Shown: piece after piece, positions 50,431-58,825 of the stretch
How positions within the stretch are numbered: position 1 is the first letter of the stretch
Layout: the number at the start of each line of letters is the position of its first letter
Assembly: GCF_030268005.1 (NCBI RefSeq)
Contig: NZ_BRZC01000004.1
Location: 186,001-250,000 of the forward strand
Origin: Microbacterium arabinogalactanolyticum
GTDB taxonomy: Bacteria; Actinomycetota; Actinomycetes; Actinomycetales; Microbacteriaceae
DNA length: 64,000 nt
Direction of reading: 5' to 3'
Position numbers and translations under genes: made by a program
The notes under the pieces: generated by a model
What the model was told of the DNA's origin: nothing
Seen by the model: the letters and a program-made list of their open reading frames with translations, nothing else
Databases searched by the model: none

Positions 50431-50757
50431 GGTCGTCTCCTTGTTCTGACGCTCTCGCGTCGTTGAGGTTGTTGCGCCGATCAGGTGATCGACTGTCCTG
50501 GTGCCCGGCGCACACCCGCCCTCGATGAGGAGGGACCTGTGGGAGTGGATGCCGCGACCTCCGCCTTTCGACGACGTCGCTCTGGGCACGCGTAGTCATC
50601 CCGATTGCGGGATGCTCCTCCAGCATACAGGATCGCGCGTGCGACGAACGGCGCAGCCCGGTGCGCTCTCCCTGCACGGCAGCACTGATTCGGCGGTTGT
50701 GCACGGATGCCGGGGATCGGGCGCGACGCCGTCGGGCTCGCGTGCCAGGGTGGGCGG
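50431..50757. promoter_or_regulatory. rpsB leader/promoter region (no gene)
   Basis: This 327-nt gap holds the rpsB 5' leader on the minus strand and the upstream region of the M23-like gene on the plus strand. A -10-like TATGCT (minus strand, 50622-50627) would give a leader of roughly 190 nt. A CATCCCG-CAAT-CGGGATG hairpin lies near the transcript start, and CGATCACCTGATCG-type dyads lie nearer the gene. Long rpsB leaders are often autoregulatory; that is inferred here. Confidence 0.4.
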
Positions 50758-51429
50758 ATGGTCAGCGGGCATCTGGACGCGGAGAGGCGCCGTGGTCGCA
50801 TCATCGCGATGCGCTGCGCGGTCGTGCTCGCCGTCCTCGCGATCCTGGGCGATGGCCGGGCTGCGCCCGGGGCGATGGCGACCGTGGTCCCGCCGGCCGC
50901 CATGTCCGTGTCCGGCTCGGTGGACGCGAGCGGCACGGCGCGACCGAGCGGCTCCGTGGCACCGGCAGGCGCGGCCCGCAGTGCGATCGGTGCGCCGGCG
51001 GAGGAGGCTCCCGGGTACCCATGGCGGTGGCCGGTCGCGGGCTCGCGCACGGTGATCGAGCCGTTCCGTGCACCTGCGCACGACTACGGCCCCGGCCACC
51101 GCGGCATGGACGTGACGGCGGCACCGGGCGCTGATGTGCTCTCACCGGCGGCGGGCGTGGTCGCTTTCCGCGGGACAGTGGCGGACCGGCCGCTGATCAC
51201 GATCGATCACGGCGACGGCTACATCAGCACGCTGGAGCCCGTGTCGTCGGATCTCGCAGCGGGTGACGCCGTGCTGGCCGGCGACGTGGTCGGGGTCCTC
51301 GTCTCGGGAGGCCACGCCGCCCCGGGGACGCTGCATGTGGGCGTCCGGATCGACAAGCGGTACGTGAATCCGCGCGGACTGTTCGGCCTGCCGCCTCGTG
51401 CCGTGCTGCTCCCGTGCTGCGAGGACTGA
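50758..51429 (+). CDS. M23 family (LytM-like) exported protein, degenerate active site
   Basis: A 223-residue protein with an N-terminal signal-type hydrophobic segment (MRCAVVLAVLAILGDGRA), a low-complexity Ala/Ser/Gly linker, and a LytM/M23 domain from YPWRWPVAG. The zinc-binding HRGMD motif is intact. The usual HLH of the catalytic site reads TLH (PGTLHVGV), so the first, catalytic His is missing. It may bind peptidoglycan or regulate an amidase and not cut. It lies divergent from rpsB. Confidence 0.82.
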   Translation: MVSGHLDAERRRGRIIAMRCAVVLAVLAILGDGRAAPGAMATVVPPAAMSVSGSVDASGTARPSGSVAPAGAARSAIGAPAEEAPGYPWRWPVAGSRTVIEPFRAPAHDYGPGHRGMDVTAAPGADVLSPAAGVVAFRGTVADRPLITIDHGDGYISTLEPVSSDLAAGDAVLAGDVVGVLVSGGHAAPGTLHVGVRIDKRYVNPRGLFGLPPRAVLLPCCED

Positions 51430-51456
51430 GCCTCTCTGCGTCGTCCGGTTCGGGCG

Positions 51457-52359
51457 TCAGGCCCGAGGATGCGCGAGGCGATAGGTGGCGGTGAGCCGCT
51501 CGGCCGAGACGTGCGTGTAGATCTGGGTCGTGCCGAGGCTCGCATGGCCGAGCATCTCCTGCACCGCGCGCAGGTCGGCCCCGCCGTCGAGCAGGTGCGT
51601 CGCCGCCGAGTGCCGGAGGGCGTGCGGACCCACATGCTCTGCGCCGACGATGGGCCCGAGCACACGGGCGACGAGCGCGTACACCGTGCGCGGTCCGATG
51701 CGCGCGCCGCGTGCACCGAGGAAGAGCGCGGCACCGGGCGACTCGGTGCGGGCGAGCAGTGCAGGGCGTCCGCGTGTCAGAAACGCGTCCAGCGCGATCG
51801 CGGCGGGTGCACCGAACGGCACGACCCGCTCCTTGGAACCCTTGCCGAGCACCCGCACGACCCGCCTCTGCAGGTCCAGGTCGTCGACGTCGACGCCGCA
51901 GAGCTCGGAGACACGGATGCCCGCGGCATAGAGCAGCTCGAGGATGGCATGGTCCCGCAGCGCGATCGGATCCCCTGTGGACGCGGCGACGCGCTGCGCG
52001 TCCAGGAGCTCGCGCATGCCGTCGGCGGATGCGACGACGGGGAGGGTCTTGGCCCGCCGGGGCGTGACCAGGCGCAGGCTCGGGTCCGCGGTCACGAGCT
52101 GGGCGTCATGGGCCCATCCGAAGAACGACCGTACGGCGGCCGCGCGACGCGCGAGCGTGGAACGGGCGTCCCCCCGCTGGGTCGCCTGCCACAGCCAGTC
52201 GCGGAGAGCCTCCAGATCGATCTCGGTGACGTCGGCCTCTCCGACCGCTCTGCCCAGGTCGGCGAGATCCGAACGGTACGCGCGCACGGTCGCCGGGGAG
52301 AGCCTTCGCACCTGCGCGAGGTGCGCGATGAATGCCTCCACCGCCTGCGCGTACCTCAT
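51457..52359 (-). CDS. xerC: tyrosine recombinase XerC
   Basis: A 300-residue recombinase that resolves chromosome dimers at dif with XerD. The N-terminal SAM-like core-binding domain is followed by the catalytic domain with Arg in AAGIRVSELCGV, Lys in GKGSKERVVPFG, HALRHSAATHLLDGG, GHASLGTTQIYTH with the nucleophile Tyr near the C-terminus. The ATG 52359 is the family-consistent start. Its place after dprA and comM is the usual actinobacterial order, so it is the host gene and not part of the element. Confidence 0.95.
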   Translation of the reverse strand: MRYAQAVEAFIAHLAQVRRLSPATVRAYRSDLADLGRAVGEADVTEIDLEALRDWLWQATQRGDARSTLARRAAAVRSFFGWAHDAQLVTADPSLRLVTPRRAKTLPVVASADGMRELLDAQRVAASTGDPIALRDHAILELLYAAGIRVSELCGVDVDDLDLQRRVVRVLGKGSKERVVPFGAPAAIALDAFLTRGRPALLARTESPGAALFLGARGARIGPRTVYALVARVLGPIVGAEHVGPHALRHSAATHLLDGGADLRAVQEMLGHASLGTTQIYTHVSAERLTATYRLAHPRA

Positions 52360-52417
52360 CGCTCCAGCATGCCGCGCCGCGGCCTCATCGGCGCGCTCCC
52401 CCGCCGATGTGCGAGCC

Positions 52418-53593
52418 TCAGGAGGTCCGCCTCCATCCATCCTGCCTCTGCTCCACGCTCCCCTCGAGCGCGAGGAGCCCCAGGAGGCTCCGCACGCGTT
52501 CCGCCGACAGTCCGCTGCGGAGCGCGAGGTCATCAGCATCGCGGGCAGTCCGGCTGCTCATCGCGTCGGTCAGGCGGATCTGGTCCGGATCGGCCCGTGC
52601 CGTCTGCGGTGCGATGAGCACGCGGTCGTCCCAGAGCTCACGCACCTCCCGCGCGCTGGTCACGCAGATCGCGTCGAACTCCCGGAGCAGCCGGTGGCAG
52701 CCCGCCGACGCGGCGGAGGAGATCGGGCCGGGCACTGCGCCGAGCGGACGTCCGAGGGCTGCCGCGTGCCCGGCGGTGTTCAGGGTGCCGCTGCGCCAGC
52801 CGGCCTCGACGACGACGGTCGCCAGCCCGGCGGCGGCGATCAGGCGATTGCGCTGCAGGAACCTCCACTTGGTGGGTGCGCCTCCGCAGGGCACCTCGCT
52901 GACCACCGCCCCGCCCCGCCGAATGCGATCGAACAGCTGCTGATGACCGATCGGATAGGCGCGGTCCACTCCCCCGGCGAGGAACGCGATCGTGGTCCCG
53001 CCCACCCCGAGTGCCGCGCGATGCGATGCGCCGTCGATGCCGTACGCCCCGCCCGAGACGACCACGACGCCGGAGCCTGCCAGATCCCCCGCCAGCTCAC
53101 CGGCCACCGCCTCCCCGTAAGGCGTCGCGGCCCGCGCCCCCACCATCGCCACGGCGGGCTGCGCCGCCAGTGCGGCGGTGTCTCCGCGCACCCAGAGCAG
53201 CAGCGGCGCATGCGAGCCCAGATCGTCGAGTCCGCCGGGCCATTCGGGATCACCGGGAAGGAGAAGGCGACCGCCGACTTCAGCACAGGAGGTCAGCGCG
53301 TCCAGCACCGCCTGAGAACGGGCTCGCGGGTGCCACCGCGCCTGCGCCTCGGCGAACTCCCGCGGCTCCAGCAGCCCCGGTGTCAGCATCCGGTCCTCGC
53401 TCAGCGCGCGATCGAGCGCCTCCGATGCCCCGTGCGCCGCCACGAGCGCACCGGCCGCGCCGTCGCCCGGTTCGACGAGGACCGACCACGCCGCGCGCGC
53501 CAGTACCTCGTGCGGGTCCGCATCCGGCCGCAGTCGCTCGGCGGCGGGCAGCAGCCTCGCATCGTCCAGCATCCGGTTGGTCGTCGTCCTCAT
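52418..53593 (-). CDS. dprA: DNA-processing protein DprA
   Basis: A 391-residue DprA/Smf. It has the Rossmann-like DNA-binding core with VGARAATPYGEAVA, VVVSGGAYGIDGASHRAAL and IAFLAGGVDRAYP, plus a C-terminal winged-helix-like region. It loads RecA on incoming single-stranded DNA in natural transformation. The ATG overlaps the comM stop (ATGA), so it depends on the same transcript as the now split comM gene. Confidence 0.96.
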   Translation of the reverse strand: MRTTTNRMLDDARLLPAAERLRPDADPHEVLARAAWSVLVEPGDGAAGALVAAHGASEALDRALSEDRMLTPGLLEPREFAEAQARWHPRARSQAVLDALTSCAEVGGRLLLPGDPEWPGGLDDLGSHAPLLLWVRGDTAALAAQPAVAMVGARAATPYGEAVAGELAGDLAGSGVVVVSGGAYGIDGASHRAALGVGGTTIAFLAGGVDRAYPIGHQQLFDRIRRGGAVVSEVPCGGAPTKWRFLQRNRLIAAAGLATVVVEAGWRSGTLNTAGHAAALGRPLGAVPGPISSAASAGCHRLLREFDAICVTSAREVRELWDDRVLIAPQTARADPDQIRLTDAMSSRTARDADDLALRSGLSAERVRSLLGLLALEGSVEQRQDGWRRTS

Positions 53594-54294
53594 GCCAGCA
53601 AACCCTTCTTCAGGAACAGGGCCCGTCCCAGTTCATCGATGCCCGGAGTCGTCGCGCCGGCGAGGTCGGCGATGGTCCACGCCACACGGAGCACCCGGTC
53701 GTACGCGCGCAGTGTGACCGTCCCGCGCTCCAGTGCACGATCCAGCGGTGCGCGCACCTTCGCAGACAGGCGCAGTGCCCCGACCCGCAACCGCTCCCCC
53801 GGAACCTCGCCGTTCACGCGCCAGGGAGTGCCGCGGAGCCGCTCTGCCGCCGCCGCCCTGGCCGTCACCACCCTGGCGCGCGCCAGAGCGGAGGTGAGCT
53901 CCGACGCCTCTCCGGACGTCGCCCGCGAGGCGGCGACGCGGGCCACCTGCAGATCGATGTCGATGCGATCGCGGAGCGGTCCGGAGAGCCGCCCCGCGTA
54001 GCGCCGGATCGCCATGGGCGGACAGGTGCACTCCGCGCCACGGACCCCGTAGTTGCCGCACGGGCAGGGGTTCATCGCCAGCACCAGCTGGAATCGCGCC
54101 GGATAGCTCGCGGTGAAGCCGGCGCGGTGCACCTCGATCCGGCCTGACTCCAGCGGCTGCCGCAGCGCGTCCAGCGCGACCCGCTGGAACTCGGGTGTCT
54201 CATCGGGGAACACCAAAAGGGAGTAGTCTCGCAGGCCTCCGGGGCAGGTAGGGCAGGTCCGCAGCCGGGCAGTCACATACTTGCTGTTAACCAT
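53590..54294 (-). pseudogene. comM: comM (YifB) 3' fragment, cut off by the element; 5' 93 nt supplied by the element
   Basis: From 54201 downward the frame reads ETPEFQRVALDALRQPLESG, followed by the rest of the ComM AAA+ module (CPCGNYG and a sensor region) and the Mg-chelatase C-terminal domain. The first half, with Walker A, is 9.5 kb away at 63722. Upstream of the junction the element gives 31 residues from an ATG at 54294, ending in LLVFPDE, which mimics the lost Walker B LFLDE. The fragment may be translated but lacks Walker A, so it should be inactive as an ATPase. Confidence 0.92.
54179..54221. other. left attachment junction of the element
   Basis: The junction lies at the TC dinucleotide 54200-54201 (GA on the minus strand). 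To its left is host comM (GACACCCGAG on the minus strand). To its right is the element arm, whose minus-strand form is CCTTTTGGTGTTCCCCGAT. Together with the matching site at 63722 it defines the element ends. Confidence 0.88.
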
Positions 54295-54593
54295 CCTTTT
54301 CTGTCACGGCCTGGGCCCCCGGTGCCCCGAATGCCCCTCCACACGCCCTCCGGGGTGCCCAACAGGGCGGTTTCAGGGCAAAAGGGCAGCGAGGGCGGCA
54401 CGCTCTCTATTAGTTGTATAACGGAGTGCTAAAGTGTCACGGCCCCCGTCAGCCGCACTCCCGAGTCGTCCCCGGCCACCCTGCGTTACGATGCTCACCC
54501 TGGCCGCCCGGGATTCCCTCACTGCCGCCGTCACGAACTCCTGAACAGACACGCTAGCCGCCTCCCCGCCCGCACGCCTTCCCAGGAGTCCGC
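54202..54593. promoter_or_regulatory. left-end control region of the element (no plus-strand gene)
   Basis: Apart from the chimeric comM fragment read on the minus strand up to 54294, I see no gene here. It holds four AGGGC boxes at 54364, 54375, 54383 and 54392, an AT-rich patch with -10-like TATAAC at 54417-54422, and the direct repeat TGTCACGGCC at 54302-54311 and 54435-54444. It is a candidate origin or promoter/operator region for the rightward genes. Confidence 0.4.
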
Positions 54594-55082
54594 ATGTCCG
54601 ACGCTCTCACCCCCGGCATCGTCTCGCACGACGACGACCGTCTCCCCTATGACCTCTCCGACGACTTCGAGATGGTGTTCACCGTGGAGCGTGGCGGCTT
54701 CGCCCCTCGCACCGCCGTCTACGCCCTGGCAGTCGAAGCAGCCGAGTCAACCGGCAGCCGCATCCCCTCGCCCTCCCAGGTCTACGCGGCGCTTCGCGCC
54801 CGAGGTTTCCGGGAAGGGCGCAAGCATCCGGGAACTCGGGGCTTCCACGACCTCACCGTGCCGGATCGTCTGCTCGGCGTCCCTCGCGTCCAGCCGGACG
54901 GCACAGCCTCCGCATACAAGAACCGGGGCGAGCGCACCCCTGAAGCGCGCGAGGCTGCCCGCATGGCCCGCGTTGAGCGCTGGCTCGCCGAGCAGCGCCG
55001 CGTGGACATGATGACCAACCAAACGCCCAAGCGCGACGAGCGCGACTTCATCCGTCGCTCCCCATGGTTCACCCGCGCCTGA
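54594..55082 (+). CDS. element protein, possible winged-helix DNA-binding
   Basis: A 162-residue protein, not recognised as a named family. The ATG is preceded by CCAGGAGTCCGC (AGGAG, 6 nt). The segment PSQVYAALRARGFREGRKHP, followed by GTRGFHDLTVP, resembles the small winged-helix seen at the C-terminus of phage primases and some DNA-binding adaptors. The C-terminal part is highly charged. As first rightward gene it may be a replication or regulatory protein, or a recombination directionality factor; none of these is proven. Confidence 0.7.
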   Translation: MSDALTPGIVSHDDDRLPYDLSDDFEMVFTVERGGFAPRTAVYALAVEAAESTGSRIPSPSQVYAALRARGFREGRKHPGTRGFHDLTVPDRLLGVPRVQPDGTASAYKNRGERTPEAREAARMARVERWLAEQRRVDMMTNQTPKRDERDFIRRSPWFTRA

Positions 55083-55400
55083 CCCCGCTACCTCGCGTCA
55101 CTCGCTCCAGCCGGGTCACCCGCGGCGATTCCCATGGGTTCCACGGGACTACCTAACCCGAGGCCCCAGACGCCGCCTGCTACCCGCCCCCAACGTGGTA
55201 TATACAGGTAGAGCGGCGGAAAGGGCGCGAACGCGACCCCCGCCCAGCCCACCACCCCCGCCCTGTACGCAGGACGTGGTATATACATATGGACGGGCGG
55301 GAACGGCGCAAACGCGACCACCTGCCCCACACACTCCAAGCCCTCGGCTGCCACTCGGCACCGGGGGCTTTCGCATGCCCCCGACCCCGCAGGAGCCGCC
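55083..55400. repeat. intergenic region with a 46-bp direct repeat
   Basis: There is no convincing gene in this 318-nt stretch. Two related 46-bp copies lie at 55193-55238 and 55274-55319 (81-nt period). Both begin ACGTGGTATATACA and end CGCGACC; each contains the 8-bp palindrome GTATATAC. They could be operators, promoters or replication iterons. Confidence 0.6.
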
Positions 55401-55652
55401 TTGCCGCGCAGGAACCGCCGCCGCCCTTCCAACGACCCCGCCAACTTCTCCCGTCTCCTCCAGGAGCTCCGCGATGAGTTCGCCCGCTCGCATGGCCGTC
55501 TCACCGACGCCGAGCGCCTGAACCGGCGCGAACGGCGCAAGCAGGCCGCTCTCGCCCGTGAGGCCGAAGTGCGCCGGCTTGAGCAGCTGCGCCAGTCGGA
55601 CCAGCCCCTCGACTTCGAGGATGCCAAGAACCTGCTCGCCGCCTACCTCTAG
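55401..55652 (+). CDS. small basic element protein
   Basis: An 83-residue protein starting at TTG with AGGAG 5 nt upstream. It is Arg-rich at the N-terminus (RRNRRRPSNDP) and forms a likely charged helix (ERLNRRERRKQAALAREAEVRRLEQL). It has no known motif. The position just before the capsid gene could fit a packaging or scaffold-associated role, but this is only positional. Confidence 0.6.
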   Translation: MPRRNRRRPSNDPANFSRLLQELRDEFARSHGRLTDAERLNRRERRKQAALAREAEVRRLEQLRQSDQPLDFEDAKNLLAAYL

Positions 55653-55921
55653 GCCGCGAGCCCCACAGACCACCCGCGCATGCGGGTTCCGCGAGTGAAG
55701 CGGTCACGCCGACGGGCACCGATCGAACCACCCGCACACTCCGCCGCGATCGCGGACGCCGAGGGCCAGGAGGCCAGAGCGTCCGAGCCCGGTCACCGGT
55801 TAGCCGGCCCGCCAGCCTCAGTCCAGGAGGACACGCAATGGGGTCCGCGAAGGTCAGCGTCGGGCAGGCGACTACTGCGCCAGATACGGCGCGTCAGTCT
55901 CCCTACCCATTGGAGAATCAC

Positions 55922-57046
55922 ATGGACATTTCCGTCCTCAAGGCCGAGCTCTCGGCCATTCAGCTGAAGGCCTCGGCCCTCGGCGACAAGATCAAGGCCA
56001 ACACGATCACCGACGGCGAGTCGGCTGAACTCGAGTCGATGGCAGACCGTGCCGTCGCTCTGAAGGCGCAGATCACCCACCTGGAGAAGAACCCGAGCGG
56101 TTCCCCTCTCGGTGACACTGCCGGCGACTATGGCTGGGACGAGGGCCTGAACGGCCAGAAGCCCACCGGCACCCCTGCCGGCGAGAAGGGCTTCATCACC
56201 CCAGCCTCCGTCAAGCGCATGGCTGCCGCTCAGGTCGCTCAGATCGAGGCCAAGGGTCTCGTCGCGAACGGCTCGAACGTCATCCCGGTCGAGTTCGACA
56301 AGACGCCGCAGGTCCTCGCGACCCCCGGCGCCAACCTCGGCATCCTGGACGTCCTCGCGGTCAAGACCCGCGGGTCGTCTAAGTACACGTACGTCCGGCA
56401 GAGTGTGCGGACGAACAACGCCGCGGTCGTCCCGGCTGGCTCGCTCAAGCCCACTTCGGTCTTCACGGTCGAAGAGGTCGAGGGCGAGCTCGACGTCGTC
56501 GCTCACATGAGCGAGTACGTCGGGACCTACCTCCTGAAGGACAACGATGCGCTCGAGTCCTTCCTGGTGTCGGAGCTCCGCGCGGGCATCCTCGCCAAAG
56601 TCGCTGAGCTGGCCGTCGCCGAGTTCGCCTCAGTCACCGGCTCGCAGACGCAGGCCTTCGTGGACAACGCGATGGACTCGATCTACCTGGCAGCCTCGAA
56701 GGCTGCGGCTCTGGGCTACAACCCGGATGTCGTGCTCCTGCCGCGTGCAACGTTCGACGCGATCATGCTGGCCAAGGACGCGGACGGTAACTACCTGTAC
56801 CGCAAGTCCGAGGACAGCCGCATCAACGGCCTGCACCCGGTCATCATCGAGGGCGCGGCCGACCAGGCCATCGTGCTCGACAGCTCGAAGGTCGGCATCT
56901 CGGTCGACAAGCAGGGTGTCGAGACCAAGTGGGACTCGATCAGCCGCTTCGAGTACAACGAGCTCCGCGCTCTGGTCGAAGGCCGCTTCGCGATCGACGT
57001 CTTCGCCGCTCCGGCGATCGTCGTCGTGGAGACCGCGGGCGAGTAA
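55922..57046 (+). CDS. HK97-fold phage major capsid protein
   Basis: A 374-residue capsid protein. Residues 1-55 are a charged helical delta-like domain (SVLKAELSAIQLKASALGDK). The coat domain follows with KTRGSSKYTYVRQSVR and ends FAIDVFAAPAIVVV, as in HK97 gp5-type proteins (N-arm, E-loop and P-domain pattern). ATG 55922 has TTGGAG upstream, like the ORF at 59010. An in-frame ATG at 55838 has a stronger AGGAGG and would add 28 residues that look non-domain; either start is possible. No protease or portal gene is next to it. Confidence 0.92.
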   Translation: MDISVLKAELSAIQLKASALGDKIKANTITDGESAELESMADRAVALKAQITHLEKNPSGSPLGDTAGDYGWDEGLNGQKPTGTPAGEKGFITPASVKRMAAAQVAQIEAKGLVANGSNVIPVEFDKTPQVLATPGANLGILDVLAVKTRGSSKYTYVRQSVRTNNAAVVPAGSLKPTSVFTVEEVEGELDVVAHMSEYVGTYLLKDNDALESFLVSELRAGILAKVAELAVAEFASVTGSQTQAFVDNAMDSIYLAASKAAALGYNPDVVLLPRATFDAIMLAKDADGNYLYRKSEDSRINGLHPVIIEGAADQAIVLDSSKVGISVDKQGVETKWDSISRFEYNELRALVEGRFAIDVFAAPAIVVVETAGE

Positions 57047-57078
57047 CGCGCTCCCTCCGCTGAGTAGGTCACTCAGCC

Positions 57079-57108
57079 GGGTCGGCACCTCTCACCGGGT
57101 GCCGACCC
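57079..57108 (+). terminator. hairpin after the capsid gene
   Basis: Perfect 11-bp arms GGGTCGGCACC and GGTGCCGACCC lie 33 nt after the capsid stop, preceded by a smaller CTGAGT-ACTCAG hairpin at 57060-57076. It lies between convergent genes. There is no T-run, so it may stabilise the mRNA or act with Rho. Confidence 0.6.
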
Positions 57109-57134
57109 ACTCGGTACACCGCGAACGTGCGCGG

Positions 57135-57728
57135 CTAGGCACCCAGCCCCATGCGTATCAACAGCCATCCAGCGGTTACCGCTGCGGCGGTAGCGATGAC
57201 GTACGCCGCCAGGTGTGGTCCCACCCACGCACGGAACATCTTCCACCGTTTCATCGGACTGTGATTGATCTGAATCTCAGGAACGTTGCCACTGCGCTCG
57301 TCCTCATCGACCGAGATCTGCATCGACCCCATCTTGAGTTCGACACCGCGCTCCTTTGCACGGGCAAGAACGGTGCGCATCGCGTCTTCAGTCTTGGCAT
57401 AGCTGACCCCCGCGTACGCCGATACTTCGACAGCCTGATCACGCTCGTCAAACATGTACCCGCGTACGTCCCAATGGAGTCCCGGCAGAATGTAGTCCCA
57501 ACCGATCGCAGGGTACTCGAGGTCATACTGAGCACGGATCACGGCAAGCTCACGCAGGGACTCACGCCTCCACCGACGCGGGCCGCTGGACATCTCAATC
57601 CCTTGCTGAAGCGGCGCACCGCCCGGTTGCACGTGTTCGACGCATTCAATGAGTATCCGGATGGCCTCCCACGCTTGGCTCTCGTCGGTGTACTTCGCCT
57701 GCGCATTAACGCTGTAGCTCTCAGCCAC
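57135..57728 (-). CDS. tail-anchored protein of unknown function, possible cargo
   Basis: A 197-residue protein read convergent to the capsid gene. The GTG at 57728 is chosen for its GGAGG 4 nt upstream; a TTG eight codons earlier is the only longer option. The C-terminus has one membrane segment (AAYVIATAAAVTAGWLLI) after a basic KRWK stretch, so it is probably anchored in the membrane with the bulk in the cytoplasm. No motif is recognised. Its reverse orientation is typical of lysogenic-conversion or immunity genes. Confidence 0.65.
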   Translation of the reverse strand: MAESYSVNAQAKYTDESQAWEAIRILIECVEHVQPGGAPLQQGIEMSSGPRRWRRESLRELAVIRAQYDLEYPAIGWDYILPGLHWDVRGYMFDERDQAVEVSAYAGVSYAKTEDAMRTVLARAKERGVELKMGSMQISVDEDERSGNVPEIQINHSPMKRWKMFRAWVGPHLAAYVIATAAAVTAGWLLIRMGLGA

Positions 57729-57910
57729 CCGTCCTCCATCTGTTCTCGCCAAAGCCTATCGACCCGCACGCCCTGGGGTAGGCGGGGCGAATCCTGCCGG
57801 CGACCACTCGCAGGCTCAACTACCGGCAACTTCTTTTGTGTCCCCTTGAAAACGACCACACCCCTGGACTGTTTCGACCCCGTTTTCGCCGCGCCCCTAG
57901 GAGGCACCCG

Positions 57911-58246
57911 ATGGCACTTCGCATCGTCAACACCGCTCGCCTGGACGAGCTCGAACACTACGTCCGCCGCATCGAGGCCGAGAGAGACGACCTGAAGGCT
58001 CAGCTTGCCCGCGCTGACGCCCAGTTCACTGACCTCCAGCAGCAGCTCTGGGACGCCAAGCGTCCGGTCCCGACCGAGCTGGCTGCCGTAACCACCGAAC
58101 TCCGTGCCTTCGTCCCCACGCTCCCGCAGGCTCAAGGCTTCCATCTGCTCCAGTCGGCGACCGACGCCAAGGCCTACGCCCAGGCCGTCCACCTGCTCAT
58201 GCAGCACGCGCGGCTGGTCGGCTACGAGGAAGGCCACACCCGATGA
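57911..58246 (+). CDS. small coiled-coil element protein
   Basis: A 111-residue protein with AGGAGG 8 nt before ATG 57911. Residues 12-50 form a likely coiled coil (LEHYVRRIEAERDDLKAQLARADAQ). The C-terminus overlaps the next start (ATGA). It has no known family. It opens a run of short, overlapping plus-strand genes up to 60306. Confidence 0.65.
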   Translation: MALRIVNTARLDELEHYVRRIEAERDDLKAQLARADAQFTDLQQQLWDAKRPVPTELAAVTTELRAFVPTLPQAQGFHLLQSATDAKAYAQAVHLLMQHARLVGYEEGHTR

Positions 58247-58533
58247 CCGCCAAGCTCTCCGCTCGCGACTCGCTAGAAGCGATGATCGCTGACAGCCCGA
58301 CGCTCCAGGCCACCCGTGCCGGCGCCGTCGTCACGCTCGCGCGCCTCCTGGCCGAGCAGGTGGACGCCTCCACCGGCGGCCCGAGCACACGCCTCGCCGC
58401 GTCCTACCTCTCGATCCTCAAGGACCTGCGCCGCTTCGCATCCGAGGACCGCAGCGCCCCGAAGAAGGCCAGCCGTCTCGCTCTCATCAAGCAGCAGGCC
58501 GCCGACACCGCCAAGGAGTCCGCCCATGGCTAA
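58243..58533 (+). CDS. small element protein, weak resemblance to small terminase-like proteins
   Basis: A 96-residue helical protein that overlaps the previous gene by 4 nt and the next by 8 nt. The segments AVVTLARLLAEQVDASTGGPSTRLAASYLSILKDLRR and the charged C-terminus resemble short actinophage terminase small-subunit-type proteins, but no signature is decisive. If correct it would mark a packaging-specificity gene. Confidence 0.6.
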   Translation: MTAKLSARDSLEAMIADSPTLQATRAGAVVTLARLLAEQVDASTGGPSTRLAASYLSILKDLRRFASEDRSAPKKASRLALIKQQAADTAKESAHG

Positions 58534-58825
58534 CATCCGCTTCGAACGCCCCTGCTCCGTATGCGGCGTGGTCAAGTCGCTGGCCGACTTCCCGCGAAAC
58601 CGCTCCAGGGTCGACGGCCACGCCGCCGACTGCAAGGACTGTTCTGCCCGGCGACTCCGCGAGTACCGCGCGACCCCGCGAGGCCAGGTAGCCACGCGCG
58701 AGTCCCGTCGCCGGAGCGCCGAGCGCGCCGCCCAAGCCTACGACGAAGCCGTCGCCAAGCTGTCCCCAGCCGAGCAGGAAGCTCTCGGCTGGACTGGTCC
58801 GCGCTACGCGGCACCAACTCCATGA
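58526..58825 (+). CDS. zinc-finger element protein
   Basis: A 99-residue protein with an N-terminal four-Cys knuckle: CSVCG at about 11-15 and CKDC near residue 38, with DG.A..C spacing as in the zinc-binding part of phage endonuclease VII-like proteins. The catalytic HNH part is not present. The middle is Arg-rich and may bind nucleic acid. It overlaps the previous gene by 8 nt. Confidence 0.68.
   Translation: MANIRFERPCSVCGVVKSLADFPRNRSRVDGHAADCKDCSARRLREYRATPRGQVATRESRRRSAERAAQAYDEAVAKLSPAEQEALGWTGPRYAAPTP

Noticed and set aside
51457..52359. Tyrosine recombinase as part of the mobile element
   Set aside because: It is XerC by sequence and in its usual place behind dprA, outside the att junctions.
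55149..55673. A 174-codon minus-strand frame across the repeat region of the element
   Set aside because: It spans the direct repeats and is antisense to the gene at 55,401, which has a ribosome binding site; its Gly/Val-rich translation looks non-coding.
55922..57046. Encapsulin or gene-transfer-agent capsid
   Set aside because: There is no encapsulin cargo gene and none of the GTA head-tail cluster. The linked integrase and defined att sites point to a mobile element.
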